A DNA stretch of 14,909 bases from an uncultured Clostridia bacterium (GTDB lineage: Bacteria; Bacillota; Clostridia; UMGS1810), in NCBI GenBank assembly GCA_937959315.1, contig CALGRC010000159.1, positions 1 to 14,909 of the forward strand, read 5' to 3'. The notes under the pieces are model-generated. The model had not been told where the DNA came from. It did no database searches and worked only from the letters and a program-made list of their open reading frames with translations. Of this stretch, positions 1 to 5,899 are shown one piece after another. Every line of letters begins with the position of its first letter. Position 1 is the first letter of the stretch. Both the position numbers and the translations under genes were made by a program.

Positions 1-452
1 AAACGCACCTTGCAACTGCTTTGGGAATGGAAGCGGCAAAACACCGGTTTTCTACTTACTACATAAACTGCCATACATTGATAGAACAGTTAAAAAAAGC
101 ACATTACGAAAACAGACTGCCCGACCGGCTGAAAGTTCTGGCGAAATACAAGCTGCTGATTATTGATGAGATCGGTTATTTGCCAATGGATATACAGGGC
201 GCCAACCTCTTTTTTCAGCTCATAACCAGAAGATATGAAAAGGTTTCAACGATTTTTACATCAAACAAAACTTTTTCACAGTGGAACGAGGTTTTTGCTG
301 ACGTTACTATCGCCTCAGCGATTCTGGACAGGGTGCTTCACCACTGCACCGTAATCAACATTAAGGGAGAAAGTTACCGCCTGAAAGAACGAAAAGAATT
401 TATGAGGCAAAAACAACGCATTGTTAACACTCTTTTTGAACAAGGAAACTAA
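1..452 (+). CDS. istB: IS21-family helper ATPase IstB (5'-truncated by window edge)
   Basis: IstB is the ATP-binding helper that works with the IstA transposase in IS21 transposition. Its frame is open from base 3 and is cut only by the window edge. The first residues, THLATALG, are the end of the DnaC-like Walker A loop (GKTHLA). The Walker B strand is LLIIDEIGYLP, followed by the family segment FFQLITRRYEKVSTIFTSNK, which carries sensor 1, and then SAILDRVLHH and SYRLKERK near the C terminus. About 149 residues are present of a usual 240-260, so roughly the first 100 are missing upstream. The C-terminal end looks intact. The IS right end follows within 70 bp. Confidence 0.93.
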   Translation, partial: THLATALGMEAAKHRFSTYYINCHTLIEQLKKAHYENRLPDRLKVLAKYKLLIIDEIGYLPMDIQGANLFFQLITRRYEKVSTIFTSNKTFSQWNEVFADVTIASAILDRVLHHCTVINIKGESYRLKERKEFMRQKQRIVNTLFEQGN

Positions 453-521
453 TATATTTTTTCGTCAAAAACATGCAAAATTTCTTCGGCGTTTTCCTAC
501 ATTTTTACTTTGGTATTGACA
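1..521 (+). mobile_element. IS21-family insertion sequence, right end (partial)
   Basis: The window opens inside an IS21-family element. The visible part is the 3' end of the istB helper gene plus about 69 bp of non-coding terminal DNA. Read inward from the boundary on the minus strand, the end begins TGTCAATACC and continues with an AAAGTAAAAATGTAGG-like stretch, the TG...CA type of terminus typical of the family. I place the outer boundary at 521/522 because the nitroreductase reading frame is intact up to 522 and then changes to unrelated sequence. The transposase gene istA, the left end and the target duplication lie outside the window, so the exact boundary could shift by a few bases. 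Confidence 0.85.
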
Positions 522-710
522 GCGCATGATGGATAGCATATCTACTTTTGCTGTTCCTGAAACAACAATAAAATGCCATGGCTGCCTGTTTTTAGAAGAA
601 GGTGCTTGTATGCCGGCTCTGATAATTTTTTCAATGATTTCCTTTGGAACGGGCTGGTTTTTATATTTTCGTATACTTCTCCTTTGTGAAATGGGGGAGT
701 ACAATGGCAT
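522..710 (-). pseudogene. Nitroreductase-family protein, N-terminal remnant cut by the IS21 element
   Basis: The first 63 codons read MPLYSPISQRRSIRKYKNQP and continue with an APSSKNRQPWHFIVV segment. This is the FMN-binding N-terminal half of the nitroreductase fold, with the RRSIRKY and APSxxNxQPWxF motifs. Family members are normally 160-220 aa, so about two thirds is missing. The homologous sequence stops at codon 63, exactly where the IS21 terminus (TGTCAATACC on this strand) begins. The frame then runs about 18 codons into IS DNA before a stop. The remaining 3' part should lie beyond the left end of the IS, outside the window. An AAAGGCGG stretch precedes the ATG. The gene lies 61 bp downstream of the patatin gene on the same strand. 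It is almost certainly inactive as an oxidoreductase. Confidence 0.85.
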
Positions 711-771
711 CGCCGCCTTTCGCTGTCGTTAAAAAATCTTACCTATTATAGTTTTCCTGATTGCCATGTTT

Positions 772-1698
772 TTAGAATCGATGCAATTGCCGCACCAATT
801 CTTTTCCTTCGGCATGGCCTTCATCATAGAGTTCTAACAAAGCCGGTACATGATTTCCTGTGGTATTGGTGATTTTGAGCGGCTGCTGCGGCCGGATAAT
901 GATTGCCTTCCCCTCACGTTCTAAACGTTCGCATAAAGCAAGCTGCCGGTTGTATGTCTCATGCCGGTGTAAAAGAGCGTCTATAATAGCTGGGTTGTTT
1001 TTATAAAACAATTTGAGCAAACGTTTATATTGGAAAGGGGGTTTGATGTATCCTTGATTCCGCGTCAGTATGATGACATGAAAAGTATTGCCGTCTGCAA
1101 TGGATTTTTCAATCGGGATAGGGGCGCCAATGCCGCCGTCCAGCAATTGATATCCCTGGTAGGTAACAATGGGCGACAGGATGGGCACAGAGGCAGAAGC
1201 AATGTTTGCTTCTAAGCCTGGTGTGATATCCTTTTTTTCAAACCAAACGGTTTCCCCGGTGATGCAGTTAAAAGCGCCGGTTAAAAATTGGACATTGCAG
1301 TTCTGGAAGATCTCCCAATCAAAAAATATATGTTTTTGCGGTACGGTATGAAATATAAAATCTAGGTTAAACATAGAGCGGTGGAAGAGCAAATTGCGTT
1401 TGCTGACATACCGATGATCGCCTACATAGTATTCAACAATCTGGCGGCTGCGCAATTTCTGCCCTGCAATATAGGTCAGCGCGTTTGCGGCGCCAGCCGA
1501 TACACCAATGATGTAGGGGAACATAATACCGGCATCCATAAACGCTTCAAATACCCCGGCACTGTAGAAGCCCCTGGTGCCGCCGCCTTCGCAGACCAGT
1601 GCATACCCTTTGGGCATTATAAATTGCGGGAGCTTGCCAGGGATTGGCGGATGCGTATAGGTGGTATGTGGCATATGATTAGTTCCCCGCGCAGCCAT
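772..1698 (-). CDS. Patatin-like phospholipase (COG4667/RssA-like)
   Basis: A predicted serine lipid acyl hydrolase of the patatin/cPLA2 fold, about 308 aa. The oxyanion-hole motif CEGGGTRGFYSAG is at residues 36-48, the nucleophile elbow GVSAG has Ser67, and the catalytic Asp187 lies in LDGGIG, so the Ser-Asp dyad is complete. The arrangement, including RSMFNLDFIF, resembles the COG4667 bacterial patatins. No signal peptide is seen, so it is probably cytosolic or membrane-peripheral. I chose the ATG at 1698 because GAGGA sits 5 bases upstream. ATG at 1674 (after GGGGA) and 1617 are alternatives. The frame stays open to 1863 but that part lies inside the upstream gene. The chosen start overlaps the DUF134/NifX gene by 20 bp, suggesting translational coupling in one transcript. 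The substrate is unknown. Confidence 0.88.
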   Translation of the reverse strand: MAARGTNHMPHTTYTHPPIPGKLPQFIMPKGYALVCEGGGTRGFYSAGVFEAFMDAGIMFPYIIGVSAGAANALTYIAGQKLRSRQIVEYYVGDHRYVSKRNLLFHRSMFNLDFIFHTVPQKHIFFDWEIFQNCNVQFLTGAFNCITGETVWFEKKDITPGLEANIASASVPILSPIVTYQGYQLLDGGIGAPIPIEKSIADGNTFHVIILTRNQGYIKPPFQYKRLLKLFYKNNPAIIDALLHRHETYNRQLALCERLEREGKAIIIRPQQPLKITNTTGNHVPALLELYDEGHAEGKELVRQLHRF

Positions 1699-2452
1699 GT
1701 TTATCCTCGCCGCAGGAATGGTGGCCGCATGAGTGCCCGTTTTCGTGGTGATGGTCGCATGTGGTGTCAGGATCATAGCGTAAAGAGCCGTCCAGCAGTG
1801 CCTGTACGTTTTGGTCTGCATTGCCCGATACGCCAGGGTAAATTTTAATATTTTCCTGTGCAAGGGCTGTGCGTGCGCCGCCGCCGATTCCGCCGCAAAT
1901 CAAGGTATCTACGCCATGGGCGGATAACAGTTTGGCCAGTGCGCCATGACCGCTGCCTGTGGTATCCAGCAGCGCGGTTTTTTCAATGGTATGGCCTGTT
2001 ACCTGATACAGTTTGAATTGTCTGGTATGGCCAAAATGCTGGAATACAGTTCCATTTTCGTATGTGACTGCAATTTTCATACAAGATTCCTCCCTTTGTG
2101 TTTGACAATGCAAATGCAAACATTGTTTTTTTTGACATCCTTTGCCGCATGGTGTTTGAAAATGGTTGTGAAGCACATAGTCGCCGCCGGAAATAGTCAG
2201 CCGTTTTGCATGGACAAGCGCATCGGCAATTTGATAGCGCGCTGTGTTATACATGCTTTGTACCGTGGTGCGGGAAACGCCCATTTGCCTGGCGCATTCC
2301 GCCTGGGTAAGCCCTTCTAAATCAATGAGCCGGATGGTTTCGTATGCGTCCACCGTTAACTTAGTTTCCCCATTGTCTGTAGGGATATTGGGAATAAAAC
2401 CATGGTTGTACGGTTCACAGCAAACATATCGTTTTTTTGGCGGCCGCGGCAT
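1679..2452 (-). CDS. DUF134 DNA-binding domain fused to a NifX/NifB-type FeMo-cofactor-binding domain
   Basis: A two-domain protein of 257 aa. Residues 1-95 match the DUF134 type: MPRPPKKRYV start, then a helix-turn-helix at about 46-70 (GLTQAECARQMGVSRTTVQ). Residues 125-228 (MKIAVTYENG...FGHTRQFKLY...ICGGIGGGA) form a dinitrogenase iron-molybdenum-cofactor-type domain. A cysteine-rich linker (Cys102, 106, 111, 116, 124) joins them, and the tail (231-257) is rich in His and Cys. Such fusions occur in anaerobes, often outside nitrogen-fixation loci. A role in metal- or iron-sulphur-dependent regulation is inference. The start at 2452 has GAGGGG 6 bases upstream. The longer open frame to 2578 runs through the promoter and is not used. 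It is the first gene of a two-gene unit with the patatin. Confidence 0.88.
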   Translation of the reverse strand: MPRPPKKRYVCCEPYNHGFIPNIPTDNGETKLTVDAYETIRLIDLEGLTQAECARQMGVSRTTVQSMYNTARYQIADALVHAKRLTISGGDYVLHNHFQTPCGKGCQKKQCLHLHCQTQREESCMKIAVTYENGTVFQHFGHTRQFKLYQVTGHTIEKTALLDTTGSGHGALAKLLSAHGVDTLICGGIGGGARTALAQENIKIYPGVSGNADQNVQALLDGSLRYDPDTTCDHHHENGHSCGHHSCGEDKHGCAGN

Positions 2453-2486
2453 TTTGAACCCCTCATTTCTGGCATATGTCAAAAAT

Positions 2487-2515
2487 AGTATAGCAAAAGT
2501 TTTTTGGGTTGTCAA
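2487..2515 (-). promoter_or_regulatory. Sigma-A-type promoter for the DUF134/NifX-patatin unit
   Basis: On the minus strand TTGACA (2515-2510) and TATACT (2492-2487) are separated by exactly 17 bp, 35 bp upstream of the start codon. This is close to the housekeeping consensus. Confidence 0.85.
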
Positions 2516-2537
2516 TGCTTTTTTATTCCGGGAAGTC

Positions 2538-2566
2538 TTGATTAATCCCTGTGTTTTTGATATAAT
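2538..2566 (+). promoter_or_regulatory. Sigma-A-type promoter for the membrane protein/sigma factor/DUF815 cluster
   Basis: TTGATT (2538-2543), a 17-bp spacer and a perfect TATAAT (2561-2566) lie 67 bp upstream of the ATG at 2634. It stands back to back with the minus-strand promoter, with 22 bp between the two -35 boxes, so a regulator binding here could affect both. Confidence 0.82.
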
Positions 2567-2633
2567 AAATAAATTCAATAAGTGTATGGATGGCGATAGA
2601 ATCAGCCTAATCGTAAAGGGGTGTCAAAGGACC

Positions 2634-3284
2634 ATGGACCAACAAAAAAAGAGTGAAATTTCGAATTTTTGGTATTATCATAAAGTACATATGATCGTGG
2701 CATTGCTTGTCGTTGTGGTCTTAGCGTTTACCATTTATGATTGTCAGAACAAGGTAGAACCGGATATATCAGTGCGCGGGATCCTAAATACATATGTATC
2801 GGAAGAAAGCAGGACGGCCTTTGAACAGGCTTTATATCAGTCTGGATTGGTAACGGATTTGAATGGTGATGGCAAGCAAAATTGCTTGGTTCAGTTCCTT
2901 GCTGTGCCGGACGAGGTGCAATCGGAGCAAGATGCCGCCGTCAATATGCAGGTTACCCTAGGGTTTGCAGCAGATGATGCAGTTTTGTATCTTATCAATG
3001 AAGAATTTTTAGAGCTGTATGAAGAGGATGGGATTTTTGGCGATATGTCTGGATTTATACAGCAGTATGGGGGTTCGCAGGAAGACTGCTATGTGGCGGA
3101 AAGCGGCGAAGTGATTGGAATCAGCTTGCAGGGCAATCAACTGTTAGAGGGCTGCGGGCTTCCGACAGATACTTTGTATATGGCCAAACGGGTGATGCGC
3201 GCCAACGAGGAAGGTGATGAAGAAAAAGAATCTATGTTTGCTCAATCTATGCAGATTGCGGGGTACTTATACACACAGGGATGA
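2634..3284 (+). CDS. Single-pass membrane protein of unknown function
   Basis: I do not recognise the family. The 216-aa protein has a short basic N terminus (MDQQKKSEISNFWYYHK), one strong transmembrane helix at about residues 19-35 (MIVALLVVVVLAFTIYD), and an acidic domain of about 180 residues that should lie outside the cell if the N terminus is inside. The segment DLNGDGKQN (75-83) looks like an EF-hand-type calcium loop but is single and incomplete as a motif. Cys84, Cys152 and Cys174 are in the outer domain. The ATG at 2634 has AAAGG directly before it (short spacing), with AAAGGGG a little further up. An in-frame ATG at 2586 has no ribosome binding site. The sigma-factor gene begins 26 bp downstream, so they are probably co-transcribed. 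The cytoplasmic part (about 17 residues) is too short for a classical zinc-binding anti-sigma domain. Confidence 0.75.
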   Translation: MDQQKKSEISNFWYYHKVHMIVALLVVVVLAFTIYDCQNKVEPDISVRGILNTYVSEESRTAFEQALYQSGLVTDLNGDGKQNCLVQFLAVPDEVQSEQDAAVNMQVTLGFAADDAVLYLINEEFLELYEEDGIFGDMSGFIQQYGGSQEDCYVAESGEVIGISLQGNQLLEGCGLPTDTLYMAKRVMRANEEGDEEKESMFAQSMQIAGYLYTQG

Positions 3285-3310
3285 CAGACAGTTGAAGGAC
3301 GGTGACGGCT

Positions 3311-4060
3311 ATGCAGGCAGTGGGGCAGGTTTGTACGGAAACGTATGAAGCAATGCTTTCTGAATATGCAGAGACAAAAGACGCTGCATTGCGGGGAAAA
3401 ATCATCGAGCATTATTTATATATTCCAGAAATCATTACCAAACGGTACGCCAACCGCGGTGTGGAATATGACGACCTTTACCAGGCTGCCTGCGTGGGGT
3501 TGATTCATGCGGTAGACCGGTTTGATGCGTCAAAGGGGGTAAAATTTTCTACCTTTGCAATGCCAACGGTATTGGGGGAAGTAAAAAAATATTTCCGCGA
3601 TCGGGGGTTCTTAATTAAACTGCCGCGCAAAATATACGAGGTGTTTCAAAAAGCCAACCGTATCCGGCTTTCGCGCGAACAATACGACGGATATGTGCCA
3701 ACGCTGGATGAATTGGCAAAAGCGCTGGATATGCCCCAACAGCAGTTGAGCGATTCACTGATGGCAACATCAGCGTCTAATATCCGTTCCTTGGAACAAG
3801 CGCTTGGCACAGATGAAGACATTGCATTATCCCAGCTCATTGGCGTGGAAGAAGATGCATTTTTGGTAATTGAAAACCGCGAATTTTTATGTGCAAGCTT
3901 ACGGACACTCAGCCGGGAAGAAAAAAAATTGTTGGTCGCACGCTTTTATAAGAACAAAACACAGAAGGAAATAGCCGGCGAGTGGCATGTTTCGCAAATG
4001 TATATCTCACGGCTGGAACGCAAAGTGCTGGAAAAATTAAAAAAACTGTATTTGGAATAG
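3311..4060 (+). CDS. RNA polymerase sigma factor, SigB/SigF/SigG type
   Basis: A group 3 sigma-70 factor of 249 aa. Region 2 spans roughly residues 30-100 with GVEYDDLYQAACVGLIHAVD, RFDASKGVKFSTFA and the -10-recognising GEVKKYFRDRG. Region 3 follows (LPRKIYEVFQKANRI... YVPTLDELAKALDMP). Region 4 at the C terminus carries a helix-turn-helix (KTQKEIAGEWHVSQMYISRLERK). The STFAMPTVLGEVKKYFRD segment is characteristic of the SigB/SigF/SigG group of general-stress and sporulation factors. No SpoIIAA/SpoIIAB or RsbV/RsbW-type partner lies next to it, which is unusual for that group. I prefer the ATG at 3311 (AAGGA 11 bases upstream) over the in-frame GTG at 3302, whose spacing is too short. Which regulon it serves cannot be told from this window. 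Confidence 0.9.
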   Translation: MQAVGQVCTETYEAMLSEYAETKDAALRGKIIEHYLYIPEIITKRYANRGVEYDDLYQAACVGLIHAVDRFDASKGVKFSTFAMPTVLGEVKKYFRDRGFLIKLPRKIYEVFQKANRIRLSREQYDGYVPTLDELAKALDMPQQQLSDSLMATSASNIRSLEQALGTDEDIALSQLIGVEEDAFLVIENREFLCASLRTLSREEKKLLVARFYKNKTQKEIAGEWHVSQMYISRLERKVLEKLKKLYLE

Positions 4061-4088
4061 AGAGGGATGAGCCAATGCTCATCCCTCT
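4061..4088 (+). promoter_or_regulatory. Perfect 12-bp hairpin between the sigma factor and DUF815 genes
   Basis: AGAGGGATGAGC (4061-4072) pairs perfectly with GCTCATCCCTCT (4077-4088) around a CAAT loop. It begins on the base after the sigma-factor stop codon and ends 18 bases before the DUF815 start. There is no T-run on the plus-strand side, so it is not a standard intrinsic terminator. The DUF815 ribosome binding site lies outside the stem. It may protect or process the mRNA, or attenuate the distal gene. Confidence 0.75.
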
Positions 4089-4106
4089 GCTGATGGGAAA
4101 GGTGAT

Positions 4107-5276
4107 GTGGTACAAATGATGGAAGTATGGCTGGAAAAGCTGGATACTTTGGTGTTGTTCCGCCATTTGCTGGATGATCCAGTAATTGCGCGGTTCCGTA
4201 CGCTGCTTTCGGAAAGGAGCGCTTGCGCGTATGCAGCATTTGCTGCGGCCCTTTTTGTGCATACCGATAATTTTAGCGATTATCTGTTAAATTGTGTGCT
4301 GGAAGATGAAAACTTTTATATGCGCGGCCGGGCGGCAGGGAAACAATTTGGTGCGGAAATAGAAGCTTCCCTGAAGCGGGAATTAAATCTGTTGTCTCAA
4401 TTGGCCGTGGTGGAAGGGAAAGAATTGCAGTCAGAACTTTCCAGTCAAATAGATTTGCCCTGCTGGCGGACCGGGAAGTATGACTTTTTCACTGTTTATT
4501 GCAAGCGCATGCGGGAAATTGGCAAACATGGGTATGGCATATTTGCCAAATATCATATGTTTATGATGAAAGATCAGCAGTTGGTTCCTGTGAAGAACCC
4601 GGATGATACGAGTTTGGATGTATTTAGCGGGTACGAGTTGGAACGGCAAGCGGTAATAGGCAATACCCGGGCGCTTTTGGAAGGGAAACCGGCGGCTAAT
4701 GTACTGTTGTACGGTGATGCGGGTACTGGCAAATCGGCAACGGTGAAGGCGCTGGCCAATGCATTTTGTCAAGATGGTCTGCGGTTGATTGAGCTAAAAA
4801 AAAGCCAGCTCTATCAAATTCCGGAGCTGGTAGACCAATTGTCAGAGAATCCCTTGAAATTTATTTTGTTTATTGATGATTTATCGTTTACAGCAAACGA
4901 TGATAATTTTGCTGCGCTCAAAGCAATTTTGGAAGGATCGGTGTCTGCAAAGGCGCCAAATGTAGTGGTATATGCCACCAGTAACCGCCGGCATTTGGTA
5001 AAAGAAACTTTTTCCGGCCGGGAAGGGGATGACATCCATCAGACAGATACCATGGAAGAGCTGTTTTCCCTTTCTGATCGCTTTGGTTTAAAGGTTACGT
5101 TTATGCGCCCAGATAAAGAACATTATTTGCAATTTGTCCTTCATCTAGCATATATCAGCGGCATAAATCTGGAACAGGAGGCGTTAGACCGGGAAGCAGA
5201 AATTTTTGCCTTAGGGCGGGGCGGGCGTAGTGCCAGGGCGGCAAAACAGTTTATCGACTCCCTCTTATCCCGCTAG
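4107..5276 (+). CDS. DUF815-family AAA+-type ATP-binding protein
   Basis: A 389-aa protein of the DUF815 ATPase family. The first 170 residues are a largely helical family-specific region. The ATPase core follows: Walker A GDAGTGKS (203-210), Walker B FILFIDDL (252-259), sensor-1 strand YATSNRRHL (289-297), DRFG (324-327) where an arginine finger would be expected, and GRGGRSARAA (370-379) as a sensor-2-like helix. All key nucleotide-binding residues are present, so it should be an active ATPase. The cellular role of the family is not established. The GTG start is supported by AAAGG 4-5 bases upstream. ATG codons at 4116 and 4119 are alternatives. It is the last gene of its cluster and its stop codon overlaps that of the convergent regulator gene by 4 bp. 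Confidence 0.88.
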   Translation: MVQMMEVWLEKLDTLVLFRHLLDDPVIARFRTLLSERSACAYAAFAAALFVHTDNFSDYLLNCVLEDENFYMRGRAAGKQFGAEIEASLKRELNLLSQLAVVEGKELQSELSSQIDLPCWRTGKYDFFTVYCKRMREIGKHGYGIFAKYHMFMMKDQQLVPVKNPDDTSLDVFSGYELERQAVIGNTRALLEGKPAANVLLYGDAGTGKSATVKALANAFCQDGLRLIELKKSQLYQIPELVDQLSENPLKFILFIDDLSFTANDDNFAALKAILEGSVSAKAPNVVVYATSNRRHLVKETFSGREGDDIHQTDTMEELFSLSDRFGLKVTFMRPDKEHYLQFVLHLAYISGINLEQEALDREAEIFALGRGGRSARAAKQFIDSLLSR

Positions 5277-5899
5277 AAAATAGAGCTGATGACTTTTACG
5301 GCACAGCCAATGATATCCGACTGCATAATGGAAACCTGCAGAGGTTTATATTTGCGCAGCTCGCTGTTGGGGCTGAGCGTAAGCATACGGTCTTTTTGTA
5401 CCACGCGGCGTATGTGGGCCAGGCCGTCGGCGATCACTAAGTAAATGCGTCCGTTATTGATCTCGGTTGCCCGGCGGAAAATAACATAGTCTTTTTTGAA
5501 GATGTGATCCACTGCCATGGAGTCATCCCAAGCTTGAATGGCAAAAAAAGTGCCGTCATGTAATTCGGCCGATTTTGGCAGTTCAATCATGCTTTCTGCG
5601 TTGATTTCTGTTCCGTGGGTTAATGCGTCTTTATCCAAATGGTTGAACACGGGAATCCGGATGCCTTCGGCATATTGCGCATACCGTTCCCGCAAGTCGG
5701 TTTCCCCTAGAAGGTATCCGGTGCTGACATTGAAGGCCTGTGCCAGCCGGCGCAGGTTTTTGGTTGTGGGGGTAGAATAGGATATTTCATAATTTGATAT
5801 GGTTGTTTTCCCCACGCCAATCAGATCGGCAAGCTGCTCCTGTGTCAGGTTTTTTTCCATGCGCAAGTCATAAATGCGCTGTGCAAATAAATCATTCAT
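5273..5899 (-). CDS. XRE-family regulator with S24 (LexA/CI-like) C-terminal domain lacking the catalytic Lys
   Basis: A 208-aa repressor-like protein. Residues 6-65 form an XRE helix-turn-helix (LTQEQLADLIGVGKTTISNYE). Residues 115-208 match the S24 fold of LexA and phage repressors, with the nucleophile position kept as Ser127 in WDDSM. At the place of the general-base lysine (EVTVKRL in LexA) this protein has AHIRRV, so the lysine is Arg164. No clear Ala-Gly or Cys-Gly cleavage site is visible in the linker. It is therefore probably not self-cleaving, and may dimerise or sense a ligand through this domain. AAAGGAAG lies 9-10 bases before the ATG. The ATG lies within the last codons of cca (8-bp overlap), so the genes are likely co-translated. 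There are no phage genes nearby. Confidence 0.9.
   Translation of the reverse strand: MNDLFAQRIYDLRMEKNLTQEQLADLIGVGKTTISNYEISYSTPTTKNLRRLAQAFNVSTGYLLGETDLRERYAQYAEGIRIPVFNHLDKDALTHGTEINAESMIELPKSAELHDGTFFAIQAWDDSMAVDHIFKKDYVIFRRATEINNGRIYLVIADGLAHIRRVVQKDRMLTLSPNSELRKYKPLQVSIMQSDIIGCAVKVISSIF

Noticed and set aside
745..773. Perfect minus-strand TATAAT ahead of the nitroreductase remnant
   Set aside because: The hexamer at the right distance upstream is AAAAAC, far from a -35 box, so no promoter is listed. The gene may be read from the patatin transcript.
1381..1848. Plus-strand frame of 155 codons
   Set aside because: Antisense to the patatin and DUF134/NifX genes, with Arg/Gly-rich low-quality composition and no ribosome binding site.
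1699..1863. Longer N-terminal extension of the patatin (start at 1863)
   Set aside because: It would overlap the DUF134/NifX coding sequence by 185 bp, and the extra residues do not resemble any patatin. They are the shadow of the other frame.
2244..2633. Upstream extension of the membrane protein frame
   Set aside because: It would run antisense through the DUF134/NifX start and both promoters. The ATG at 2634 gives a sensible membrane protein N terminus.
3909..4262. Overlapping minus-strand frames across the sigma factor/DUF815 junction
   Set aside because: Antisense to two well-supported genes and running through the hairpin. No start signals.
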